Origin: Onchocerca volvulus
Lineage: Eukaryota > Nematoda > Chromadorea > Rhabditida > Onchocercidae
Assembly: GCA_000499405.2 (NCBI GenBank)
Contig: HG738138.1
Span: forward strand, 10,786,888 to 10,850,887
DNA length: 64,000 nucleotides
Direction: 5' to 3'
Positions 37,801 to 49,200 of this stretch are shown here, in pieces (positions within the stretch are counted from its first letter, which is position 1; every line of letters starts with the position of its first letter). The position numbers and the translations under genes were made by a program. The notes under the pieces were generated by a model, which saw only the letters and a list, made by a program, of their open reading frames with translations, had not been told where the DNA came from and made no database searches.

Positions 37801-39897
37801 GAATGAAACGAATATATTTGAGCACACCATGAATCCAATTCAATCTCGACAGCAAACTCGGCTACAGCGGAAGCATCAATAGCTATATGAAAGAAGGGGA
37901 ACATAGCACATTTTCATATGCGTTTCTCTAACAAGAAAGTAAATTTCCAAGAAGAAAGGATGATAGGTAAACTTACCAATGTTGATAATTTGGATGCAAA
38001 GGTCATTTCAAGATTCCCTTTCAAGCCAAGTAATGCAGGCACCAAAATAAATGTTTCAGGTACCTATAAATAACAGTACAAATAAAAACTTCTCGAGGCA
38101 CTTATGAACCTGGATCAAATAAATCTATTCAAGGAACGAAAAAAAAAAAAACAAGAGAATTTCAAGCAACTGAAAATTTACTTCGACAAATAGATTCCAA
38201 TGTTGTACAATATCAAGGACAAATCCAGCAAGAACCATTCCAAGACCAGCAAGAACGAATGGAAATAATATCTGGAACAGAAATTGTAAAAATTTGGAAA
38301 ATGTGGGAAAAACGCAGGATGAAAACGGATTTTTTTCACCATCTTGTATAAGTATAAAACAAGCGAAACTTTAAAATAAAGTTTAAACCAATTTATTTAA
38401 ATGAATAGATAGGATAAAAAGTTGTATGGTCATCAATCCACACCTGTAAAAACAAACTACACGAAGATGCAGTAGACAAGCTTGAGTCAAGGATGTTTGC
38501 ATGAGTAAAACTAAAATCTTCATCTGAAGCAGCCTGTATACTGTCACCACTACTGAAACACAAAATAGCTATACAACTTATAAATTAGCACACTCTACTA
38601 ATTTTTCGGTGGTTTGCTTTAATCTATTTTAGATGATTGTTAAAAAATTTGAAGCAAAATCAAGAACTAATATTGCCAGAACCATACCACATAGAAATGC
38701 CATACAAAACTATTTAAAAAATGAATTAAGTTCAAAACAGATCCACATATCCGCATAGCTGATTATTCAACGCAAGCAATAATTTTCAAAATGCAAAGCA
38801 AATCTAGGGAACTGTTACTGATTAACTGTTAGAAAAAATGAAGGAGCAAAACTGAAGCTGAAAATTAAGCAGTTAGCATAGCATCAAAAATTTTAAAGAA
38901 AAGAAAAGGCACCTGAAAGCAAGGTTTGCCTCGCCTTTAGCGTTCTTCGAATTCAGCACCTCTCCCATTTTTCTTAACATCGGTATTGAATCAGCCACAA
39001 CATCGCTGCTTAATTTGCTATCTGTCACTTCATGCTTATACCATAATGGATCATCAAATAAAGCAGCCATAGAATTCAATTCAAAATTTGCTCTCAAACC
39101 ATTCAGCTCCTAAATTTTATTTCTCCGTTAAACTTCTTCATTCGAAATTCAAGAGACTCGCATTCTTAATTACTGGACAAATTTTCAAAAGCACATATAC
39201 CGATATGTCACAAAATAACTCAAAATAAGGAATAAAAAGGATTTCTTTCTATCTATATACAAAAAGAATAAATTTACTGACACTATCGATCGTAGCAACA
39301 TTTATCTCTTTATTTTCACTCCGGAATCGCCGTCTTTTCACTTGTGATAACAATTCACTTAATGTGTTATGTTGAATTTCAGTTTGATAATGTGTACTGT
39401 TGAACTTGAAATTAAATCCTTTATCTTAGCTTTTATTTCGTAGCATTTCAGTTTAACAAAATGATCGTGAAATGTTGTTATATCCAGGAATATCTGTTCA
39501 ATTCAAGCAGCAATTTTTATTTCTGATTTTCACTTTCTCTCTTGTAGCTGTTCTATTAAATTTCCTCTCTAACATCATTAATGATTTTAGCATTTCAAAT
39601 TACAGAATTCTTTACCAAATGATGAAAAAAAATTCACAACGTGGATGAGTTATAAGCTATACCAGTTATAACTAGCTATATATATCTGGAACAATAATAT
39701 GTGTTAATTAATTTGTTTCAAAGCAAATGGTTAGAATAAAATGATTTATAACTTAGTCTATGGGATGTCGAAAGTTAATTGAACGATTTTATGTATGAAA
39801 AGTACTTTCATTCTGTCCAAAAATTTCATCAATCTTTCGTAGTATCTTCGACATTACACTTATTTTTCAACATAACTTACATTTTTAGAGTTTTCAT
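34821..39897 (-). CDS. SLC41A: SLC41/MgtE-family magnesium transporter
   Basis: Twelve exons give 550 residues: 39897-39881, 39396-39282, 39109-38913, 38552-38444, 38271-38182, 38063-37977, 37722-37585, 37053-36858, 36151-35906, 35720-35589, 35429-35284, 35000-34821. All joins keep frame. A soluble N-terminus of about 145 residues precedes two repeated MgtE-type membrane halves. The first carries [20 protein letters not shown] (181-200) and ANIG; the second carries [17 protein letters not shown]. These paired signatures define SLC41 proteins, which move Mg2+ across the plasma or inner membranes. The tail [19 protein letters not shown] also matches. The last intron needs a GC donor (CAG then GCAGGT). 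The first 17-base exon is the weakest part of the model: it was chosen because it follows TTTATATTTCAG and restores frame with the exon at 39396. From residue 45 onward the model is secure. Confidence 0.92.
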
Positions 39898-40586
39898 TCA
39901 TTGATCATGCCTTCTTCCTGAAATATAAAATCAAACGAATGAATGTAATAACAGAAATGGTTACAGCACGATTATATCAAGTACCGAAATATGCAAACAA
40001 TCATGGGAAACGGCTCAATGTATGATGACATTTATTCGAATTGATTTCACCTTGCTTATCCTAATAACAAGTAAAAAGTGAACCACAAAAAATCATCCAT
40101 CAAAAATATATCATAGAAATTTTAATCGAGAAAAAAAAAGAAAGAAAAACGGGTGCTGTTGGTATCGCACCTGCAAAATTCTCACAGCTAATTTTCTCAG
40201 TGAGGAACGGATCGATTAAATAAGGAAGCACATCTGGAAGTTTGTGTCCTTTATTAGTTTATTGATTAGCTAAGAGAACACATCACATTCGTAAATTTAT
40301 GTACATTGTTGGTTCATCGATTAGCTAAAACGTGTACATTCGGAAGTCTCTGTATTTTCTTTTATCGAAAAAAGGGGATTTGTGATAAATAATTCCCTTA
40401 TTAAAACAAGTATTAAGTGTCATCGATTGTTCGCATATTTTGTAAATAATTGATAGCCTAAGCAGTTTTTACTCAAGTTTGAAAACAATAAGGAACGATG
40501 TTTTTTGAAACTTCTAATTTTCTTTTTTTTCAAAGATTGCTAACATTCATGTGTTTATCGTTGACTTGAGACTTTTCTATGGCATA

Positions 40587-40594
40587 TGACGTCA
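40587..40594. promoter_or_regulatory. Perfect CRE palindrome TGACGTCA (copy 1)
   Basis: This full-length CREB/ATF-type bZIP site is 250 bp upstream of the RNF141 ATG. It sits in a segment (about 40546-40600) that is repeated in diverged form around 40700-40755, where the 8-mer is kept. Confidence 0.55.
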
Positions 40595-40624
40595 TTTGAT
40601 GTGGATGAAGTGTGTTTTTTATTT

Positions 40625-40654
40625 CTGGATAAACGCCATCTGGATAAACGCCAT
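40625..40654. repeat. Two exact copies of a 15-bp unit
   Basis: CTGGATAAACGCCAT occurs twice in tandem at 40625-40639 and 40640-40654, followed by shorter GATAAACG echoes to about 40675. It lies between the two CRE-like sites. Confidence 0.85.
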
Positions 40655-40739
40655 TGATAAACGATAAACGCTATTCAAGAGAAGGGAAAAGTTGCAGTCA
40701 CTTATGTGCTCATCGTCGAATTGAGAATTTTATGACAAA

Positions 40740-40747
40740 TGACGTCA
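40740..40747. promoter_or_regulatory. Perfect CRE palindrome TGACGTCA (copy 2)
   Basis: The second exact 8-mer is 90 bp upstream of the RNF141 ATG and 153 bp from copy 1. The flanks (CATCGTCGAATTGAGAATTT versus TATCGTTGACTTGAGACTTT) show that the two copies arose by duplication of about 50 bp. Confidence 0.55.
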
Positions 40748-40836
40748 TTGAATAAACAACTTATGTGTTTTTCTTTCCAATAATCGCTTATGTGTGTATA
40801 ATCGTTAACATTAATAAATTGTTCTTTTCAAACAGA

Positions 40837-42367
40837 ATGGGTCAAAAAGAAAGTATAGTTCCGAGAAGATCTCAAAATGCAATTGAGATGTTATCGATGA
40901 CATGGATGCAGTTTGTTAAGCTTATCAGTGAGCTCAATGACAGGTTAACTTATCAATTAAGAGATGAGCAAAATGCTTGTAGTTTCAGTAATTTTGGTGA
41001 TTATCATTTAATTAAATCTTGTTAAATGTCATCTAAAGTTCTTTTAATACATTCATTAATGGTATATCTCCTTTCCCAGACAGTCCAATAGAGTATCCAA
41101 CTGGATATCATCATTAAGAAGCTGATATCCGTGTATGTTATCTAAATCAGTATAAGTTTTAAAGAATTGTTTTGAAAAAATTATTTAGCATAAAAATTTT
41201 CAGATGTGCTAAATTTGTTGACTCAGATGGAAGACATTTATTATTTGCAATCAAGAAAGGCAGTGCTAATACGTTACTTTGGAAAATGACTGTTAGGATA
41301 TGCACTTTGAAAGTAATCGTTTGTTATTTTCCTTTAATCCTTGCAATCTTTTCTTTTTTTTTCTTTTTTTTATTAAATTTTAATTTCAATGTAATAGACT
41401 AAAGAGTTACATTCCAGTATAGTCTCAAGTTTATGCGTATCCAATGCATACGTAATTTGAATTACAATTTAGCAAGCCTTCCATGCATGAATCGTATGAA
41501 TCGAACTATAATGCTTCAGTTTGAATTTATATGATTTCAAATACTATCACAGTTAATGCCATCGCATGCAGATGTACTATGTACATAATAGATTCCACTA
41601 ATATTAGTTTTATAAAAGGATTATTCTTGAAATTAAGATTTTTACACCTAAGGAATTCCAGTCTTTTTGCCGTGCTCTTAGTACCTAGCACGAACTTAAT
41701 ATCAGTTATGTTCAGTTTAGCCTAAAAGTCACCGATAAATTTAGATTAATGCAAGATCGGCGGATTCCTATCGTGTATTCACATTTGAACAGTTTCTGAA
41801 CCTTCAGAAATCATTATATTATCTTCTAAAAGATGCTACCGATGAGACAGACGGAGTACGCGTTCTTAATGTATGCATAGACAGGTCAACAAGTCGCTTT
41901 CTATTTATTTTTGTCAAATTATTTGAGTCATAGCTGTTTTATGATTTGCGAAACGGTATTATTGCTGTTGTTCTTAATTAGTTTCATTTCAGGGTTATAT
42001 CATGATTGAAAGATGAATATAGAACGACTAATATATTTTTTAGCGACAAATCGCAATGTTTTGAATAGTCTTGTAAATATGATTAACTTTTCTTCTTTTT
42101 TACATAAATATTTTCAGGACACCTAGCACAAATGAATGTATAATATGTATGGAACGTAAACCGGATATAGTGTTGCCGTGTGTTCATACTTTCTGTTCGA
42201 TATGTATCGAGCAATGGAAAGCAATGGAGAAGAACTGGTGTCCGCTCTGTCACAGTTCTCTAGAATTTGATGGAAGTGACATATGGGTAGTTCCGGATGT
42301 TATCGAAAGTGATGAGTTAAAGAATTATTTGATGTCGTTAACGAAATCTGACGAAGCCAAGAGCTGA
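40837..42367 (+). CDS. RNF141: RNF141-type RING finger E3 ligase
   Basis: Four exons give 201 residues: 40837-40943, 41204-41312, 41745-41884, 42118-42367. The human protein has 230. The N-terminus MGQKES fits the MGxxxS N-myristoylation consensus and parallels human MGQQIS, so membrane attachment is likely. The middle part (GRHLLFAIKKGS, LLWKMTVRICTLK, FTFEQFLNLQKSL) follows the RNF141 core. The C3HC4 RING has zinc ligands Cys126, Cys129, Cys140, His142, Cys145, Cys148, Cys160 and Cys163, followed by the family tail WVVPDVIESDEL. RING proteins of this type are expected to act as ubiquitin E3 ligases; the substrate is unknown. Exon 3 must extend to the donor at 41885 rather than to the GT at 41865, since only the former keeps the RING frame. 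The start lies one base after a TTTTCAAACAG acceptor. Confidence 0.93.
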
Positions 42368-42584
42368 AAATGCATTTATTATGGGAGGATTTTTCTATTA
42401 AATATTGTATTGTTTGAGAATGTTTAAACATTATTTTATAGAAAAGTGTCTATAGGATGAAAAATTCGGGAAGCGTTCTAACAGAATTGAAATAGCATCA
42501 CTTTATAAGTTCTGAGAGCACTAGAATTTAAAAGGAGTAAAATAGAAATTCATACATATAATGACTTGGATGATGTAGGTGAAT

Positions 42585-42617
42585 TTATTTCCTCCATTTG
42601 CTAAATGGAGGAAATAA
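42585..42617. repeat. 15-bp perfect hairpin after RNF141
   Basis: Arms 42585-42599 and 42603-42617 pair exactly around a GCT loop, with core TTTCCTCCATTT. It lies 218 bp past the RNF141 stop codon and could be part of the 3' UTR. Confidence 0.85.
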
Positions 42618-43484
42618 TACAAAATATTTATTTAAATATCTGTTTACAGTGTTTCATTGTTTCGACCAATTATTTGGTTGAGAATTAAGATGCGAAATTT
42701 CGTTACAGATTTTAATACATTTCTCTTTCCTTTTTTTTTGCATTGAGATCAGTGGTGAAGTGTGTAAAAAAAAAAAAGAAAGACTGGCATTGAAAGAGTG
42801 AAACCTGTATATTTATTTGAAAATGCCGTGTTCTTCAGAAATATTTCTAGTCCTATATTGGTCTTATTTTTCTTCTCAGAAGATATGTCCAATAATTTTA
42901 TGTACCGCATCATGTTTGAATTCTTTCAATATAGATTGTGAAATATTTCAGTCTTATATGAACTATATGAGTCATTACTAGTTGATATTTGTTTACCAAA
43001 AATCTTAATTTTTTATTTTTCATCGATTCATTTACTTTATATTTTTCATCGATTCGTTCAAGTCTGTGTTACTGTACATAAGTAAGTATGCTCATGTCTG
43101 TTGTATTTAATAGCACTGGTTATATTGTTGATTGTAGATAAAATGCTTTATATTATGCTATGATCGTTTGCTGGATGCATATTTGCAAATGTAGTTTTTA
43201 GATAAAATAGCTCAAGGCGAAAATTCAAAACTTTCCCAATTTAACATAAAATTTCATACAGTTTCTGTTGTGAAGTTTGGTCCGGTTTGTAGTGAGACTG
43301 TGGAACGAAACTGCAGTTTTTAGTTTTCATCATCTAGAAACTAAAGTTTCGCATTTTTGTGCAGATTTAAAAGATTTTGGAAATCGGTTGAAATTATTCC
43401 TGGTATCTCTCTGATCTTTTTGCTAGCGAATTATTTGGATTTCTGCTTTATTAGTCCTCTAGAAATTTTCAGAAAATTTTTGAT

Positions 43485-43543
43485 AACAATCTTGTGATGA
43501 TAATTTTAAATAATGTATTCAAAATTATCATCAGAAGATTGTT
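43485..43543. repeat. 23-bp inverted repeat, one mismatch
   Basis: Arms 43485-43507 and 43521-43543 pair at 22 of 23 positions around a 13-base loop. A direct echo (AAGATTGTTA) of the right arm end recurs just downstream near 43555. It could be a small MITE-like remnant, but no target-site duplication is evident. Confidence 0.75.
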
Positions 43544-46227
43544 AGCCTAATTACAAGATTGTTATTAATAAGCCCAATGAATAGTGCTGGAACTAAAAGT
43601 GTGTTAGGCATTATAAATTAAATTTCCCAAAATTACCGTCAATTTTCAAAATAGGCATAAATGATTGCACTTTCAAAAGAGTTTAATTTTACCGGAATTT
43701 TCATATGAATCATCACATCTAACAATACTGATAAAGAACTTAAAATGGAAATCTGTTTAAGCCTGTTTAAATAACCGTTTAAGGTTATTTACTGCCGGAT
43801 CAAAGAGAACGAAATCCACTGTACATATTGAGACCTTATAATTATATAAATGGAAACAGTCTGGAAAATATACCACAAATTATTATCAATGCAAATGAAT
43901 TGTTAGTAATTAGTAATTCTTACGCTTCAATTTAAAAGTATTCTATTGCGAAGGAAAAGTTTCCTTTAAGTTTAAGCCGTTACTCTAATAGACACAAAGA
44001 CGAAGCTTGTAATTTCCTATAAATTAGATCATTTTAAAATAGAATTTTAATTTTGTTTTGGGATGAAATTCAAACTTGATAATCAATTTCAATCATATAT
44101 AAAGAAATATGCAATATATTTTGTGTACTGGCCGTTGAATTTAATGATGAGTAGGAAAAAAAAAGTGATAGTATTGAGTGAAGGAACTTAATGTGAAATC
44201 AATTATTTCTTTTCAAAATCAGAATTGAACTTTGTTTATAAACAGTTAAAAATTTGAATATTTTAATAGAATTTTAGGACTACATGCAAACAAAAGGTAA
44301 GTTTATGCGACACGAATTGGCAAACGAATGTTTCGTGCGGTACAACCTGAATGAAACTATTGTTTTTTCCACTTTACTGCTCATTCTCATCTTTTTCTTC
44401 TTTAAAAAGTAATTTTTTTCAAAAAAGACATAAATCATATTTCAAAGAAGGATCATAACATTAAAATGAATTATAGTAAAATTAAGAATTTGAAATTTTA
44501 GACAGTTAAAAGCAGTGTGAAAAGCAAATCTGATTTTTCTTTTTTTTTATTAATTTTTTTTTTTATTTTTCTGCTCTTTAATTGGGAATATTATTGGAAA
44601 TAGACTCGTGCTTCACAGAAAAGATTCTACTTCTGCTTATTTATTATTCCATCAATTAAATCTATCGTTTAACAAGCGTAGGTTAACAATTTTGTTCACG
44701 AAACACAATTCCAAATAAAGAATTTACGGACAGTGAAAGCGTAACACTAGCTTGGCAAACAGCTCAAGTTTCAGTTTTATGATTCAGATCCAGCTAGTCT
44801 ATACAATTAAAAATTAAATGTTCGTTTATTCAAAATCTTAAACCTTTACCTATTGCATTGAAATTTTGACACAGTGCTGCATTCGAATACTCCCAAGTTT
44901 TTATATACTTTTTATGTGCTTTCTACACACATTGCTGTGTTCAGTCTGGTTAAGTTGGAATAAAGTCCACTCACTTACTTTTATCTGTCATAGGTGAAGG
45001 AAAAAATTATGTATAACTACACAGAAACACGCGTCTACTCGAATGCAACGCTGTTTCAAAATTTCAAATCGATGAAGAACTTGCAATGTTGTTTAAAAGT
45101 GAACAACGAACACCTATATTTTAATTTATACAGATTCAGTTCAAAAATAACGATCCTAATAATAACTAAGTAATTACAAAGATGTCAGAAATTCAAACAT
45201 CTTATGCTATCTTACGGCCATGGTATCCAAAACTTTTCCAGCAACAACATGTGTAAGCCATTTCCAACTTATCGTAATAAGGAAATTCTTTCTTCTGATT
45301 AGATCAATTCCAGTAATTTTTCGTAAGAAATCCAATTTGGCACCATTTGCATCACATTTATAATTACCAGTTTTTGAAGAATCACAAAACACCATCAAGC
45401 ACTTCATCACACTAATCATTGTCCCCCAGTGACAATTTATTATTCTCACTTTAAAACCTCAAATTCACAAAATTTACAATGAAAATTTCAAACTGTTGAA
45501 GATTTCGCATTAGTTATGAGCAATTCGTAATATATTTTATGCTTTATAGATACAGATAAATAATAATAAAAATGGAATAAAATCCTGAGATCATGGCTAG
45601 TTATATGAGGAGTGAAAACTGACAATGCACCAGTACATCTTCTGTAAAATTTTGTACACACTATCAATAAATATAAAATAATAAGAGGCCTTATAAAATT
45701 GGAAATATAAATTCAAATAAAAAAATGTCATCCATTGAGTGACCATATCAACACAGTGTTGCATTATATAATAACCAATGCAGATTGTCTGCAAAAAAGA
45801 ATAATAAAACGGCGATAAAAAGAGAATTAACAATCATCCAAAACATAATTTCAATACTAATATTTCACAAAGTAGAGGCCAGGAGATAGGACAACAAAAT
45901 TCAACGAATCAATCATACCTTTTCAATCAATTGATTCATACAAGAATTGGAAAAAAAGGTGAGGTCACAAATAAGAATAATAAAATGGGATGCATTGCAA
46001 CAAGTACCACATTAATGCTTTTATGGTATTGCTTTAGCATCCACAAAAGCTTTGACAAATTTCAGTATAATTCATAAGTATTATTCACAAGTATTAATAA
46101 TAAAACAATCATATAATGTATATGAACTGAAAAAATAATTATACAAATAAATTAACACAAAAGTTACTAAAATGTCATCAACCGATAAAATGTCAAACCT
46201 AATTATCACAGACAATAGACTAGAGTC

Positions 46228-49200
46228 TTAATTTGAGGAAGCCTTTTTTTCTTTGCGGTCAGTAAGAGTACGTTTAGCTGAAAGCTGACGACGCATACCG
46301 CTTTTCATCTTACACTTCCCACTTTCTTGAACAGTGTTGTCAAGCATCACCTTCGACATGAATTCTTGATTACGCGAAACTGGTTCCGGTGTTTCGACAC
46401 GTGACATCTGGAAATAGCTATTTTGTTCCATTAAACTACCAGAATTCTATTATAACTCCAAATTATCTAGAATATCAGAATTACAGAGAAAAATATCACA
46501 AATAAATAAATATTCAGGAAGCTTCCAGCATTTCATGTTCTATGAAAGAAACTTGCAAGTATTTTCAATTGCATAACAAAATCCTGCAAAAAATTTACTG
46601 ATGCACTCGTATTCGGAGATGCCGCTCCGCTAGAACCAAGTGTCTTATCAGAATCATCGCTTTCATAATTTTCGATATCCCCAGCTGGTAAACCTCCTTC
46701 TATTCCACTCGTCGCTGATGTGGGGGTCGACTGTGATTCATTCGTTTTCGCAGCTCGAGCGGCCGCTTGCTACATGAATTAGAAAAAATAAGATCTCCGT
46801 TGAATGAAGTGAGAATCTATTTGAAAATTAAATAAAATGAAAAACAAATGTCTAAATGGTACCTTCTTTAACTTAGTTTGAATTCTACGAATCCGATTAC
46901 GCTCATGATGCTGCAATCGTTTTGCCAAAACTCTGTAAAATATAACTTTCAGTTTTCTAGCGGCTTCAACAATATGTTTTGATTTTTAATATTGTATTTT
47001 TTTTTTTCGATATACTTTTTGATACTGATGCTTGGAATAAATAAAATTTATTTTTTTCGCTATTTATTTAATTCTCATAAGAGCAAAGATAAAACTTGAG
47101 CAACTTTACATTTCCTTTATATGCATAATAAAGTTCCACTCAAAAAAGAAAAAGTACTCACCTTCTTTCTTCCATCACTGTTCGAATACGCTGGTTCAGA
47201 CGTGATACTTCGTCACACAGTGCACCGTTTTTCTATATAACAAAAATCAGTAAAAGAATTTTAATCATTTAGTCCTTAAATTTTCCTTTATGATTCATAA
47301 TGAAGAAAAACAAGGAGTATTAACTGAAAATGTATTGTCTAACACAGAAAATTATTTTAAGAAACTTAAAATAACATACAATAACAAGCGATTCAACCAG
47401 CCGTTTTATAAAGTACAGTTTCCGAATGTACTGAGCTTCACGTGCGTAGGTTGCTACTTCATCATCAACCTGTGCCATAACCTCACGTAATGATTCAGAG
47501 AGATGACCATCATTTCCTACATTATTTTTAAATTATAGCATCACAGGATTTAAAAAAAATTTTTTGATGTCGAAGTACAAAAAGCACTAAGTAGTGGTAA
47601 ATAAAAATAAGATGTTAATAGACACACTGATTAGTAAATTGCTGATTTCCTTGACATTGTTCTTAAACTAACATTTTTATAAAAAATTGTTTTTCGAAGT
47701 ACTGAAAGCATTTATACTGTTAATCTTTCCTAATCAAGGTAGCGCAGTACAAATTGCTAACCAGGAAGCACAGGTTGAGATGCGACTAGTTCAGATGAAC
47801 TCGACATCATGCTCAGTTCTGAACAACTAGTAGACGAACCAACTGCCTCAGTAAGAAGTGATTCAGAACTTGGCAAGGAGAATGAGTTATTACTAATCTG
47901 AACAGCGAATGCTTTCTGCGCATTGGGAGTATCCATTCCAACGTCATTCTTCGAGCATTCTTCCATTGTCTGAAATAAATTCTTATTTCAAACAATGAAA
48001 AACAAAGTAATTTCATTTTCTGAAAACCTGTGCAACTTAGTTCTCAATTCAAAATGATATATATTGAACCTCGACTAAAGATTAATTGCGCAATGCTGCT
48101 TGGTGCTTTACTTTGATGTTTTGAGATAGATAAATTCAGACTAAGAAAGAAAAAAAAAAAGAATTATAACATTAACGCACAAATCTGCTTGAATGTTACT
48201 CAAGATAACAAATATATCAAATATCCTAAATTAAACTACCTGAGATGTAATGATGGGGCCACCATTATTAGCTGTGCGAACGAACTGCCAAGACGGTTTC
48301 TCATCGCCGCTTCGAGGAACGTCTTTTTCAGATTCAGTGTCTGCCAGTTCCATACGAGACTGAAATTAGCGAAGCGAGCCATGCAAATATGGTTAGTAAT
48401 AACTTTCTGTTTTGGTTAAGTGATAACGGAAATGCTATTTGCCAATTTTCAAAAACATTTGTGGTAATAATGACCTGCTTCGGGAGACCAGCAATTCCAT
48501 GAATTGGCAAGACATGGTCACTTTCTGTGATAATTTGTTGCGTGGCTGGCTCTGACTGTGTCCCAAGTACAGTAACACGGACCTGTGAAGCCGACATCAT
48601 CGAATGGTTTCTAGAAATCAGTGGAATAGATTTAAAAGCGAGCTATAACTTTTATAGATCACAAGCAGAGCCAAAGCATAATATGGAATGCTTGGAAAAC
48701 CACAAGGAGAACAATAAGTACATAGAAAAAATTTCTAACAAAAGTGTTACTTAACAAAGAAATTGTTTGCCAAAAATTCTTTAGCATAACAACGATTAGC
48801 AGGCATAAACCATTACTTAACTGGAGTTAAAGAAAACTGATATATTCACGTATTGTTTGCAATTAAAGAAAACTGATATATTCACGTATTGTTTGCAATT
48901 CATTAAAAAAGGGTCACGCTATGAACAGCATATTTGAATGGACGGGGGCACATGAATGTTTTGTCCAGTGGACATCAGCTAACAATAAAAAAAGAAATCT
49001 GGGCTTTTTCCAGTCACAATTTTGTACGTTGGTCATTTCCATATCCTCTTTTTTATTATTTTAATTCGTATAATTCTCTTCCTATAAGACAAGGGGAATT
49101 GCTTATGTATCTGATATGAAGAAAATTCTTGATGTCGCACAATTCAACAAAATTTACCGCCTCAAACACTACTATTAATAGTTATACCATGGTTTCTAAT

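Larger units (their letters stand above)
39898..40836. promoter_or_regulatory. Divergent promoter region, SLC41 / RNF141
   Basis: These 0.94 kb separate the start codons of two divergently transcribed genes. They contain a duplicated segment carrying two TGACGTCA palindromes and a 15-bp tandem repeat (listed separately). Near the SLC41 side, TTTATATTTCAG (minus strand, ending at 39918) is a candidate spliced-leader acceptor. On the RNF141 side the AG at 40834-40835 lies one base before the ATG. Confidence 0.55.
42368..46227. other. Intergenic region with two hairpins
   Basis: This is the 3' flank of RNF141 and of the minus-strand gene ending at 46228. It is AT-rich with hairpins at 42585-42617 and 43485-43543. 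A minus-strand open frame at 45449-45207 (80 codons) has no recognisable motif, splice context or homologue known to me and is left uncalled. Confidence 0.5.

Noticed and set aside
45207..45449. 80-codon minus-strand frame
   Set aside because: No motif, no splice context and no recognisable relative; AT-driven chance is more likely.
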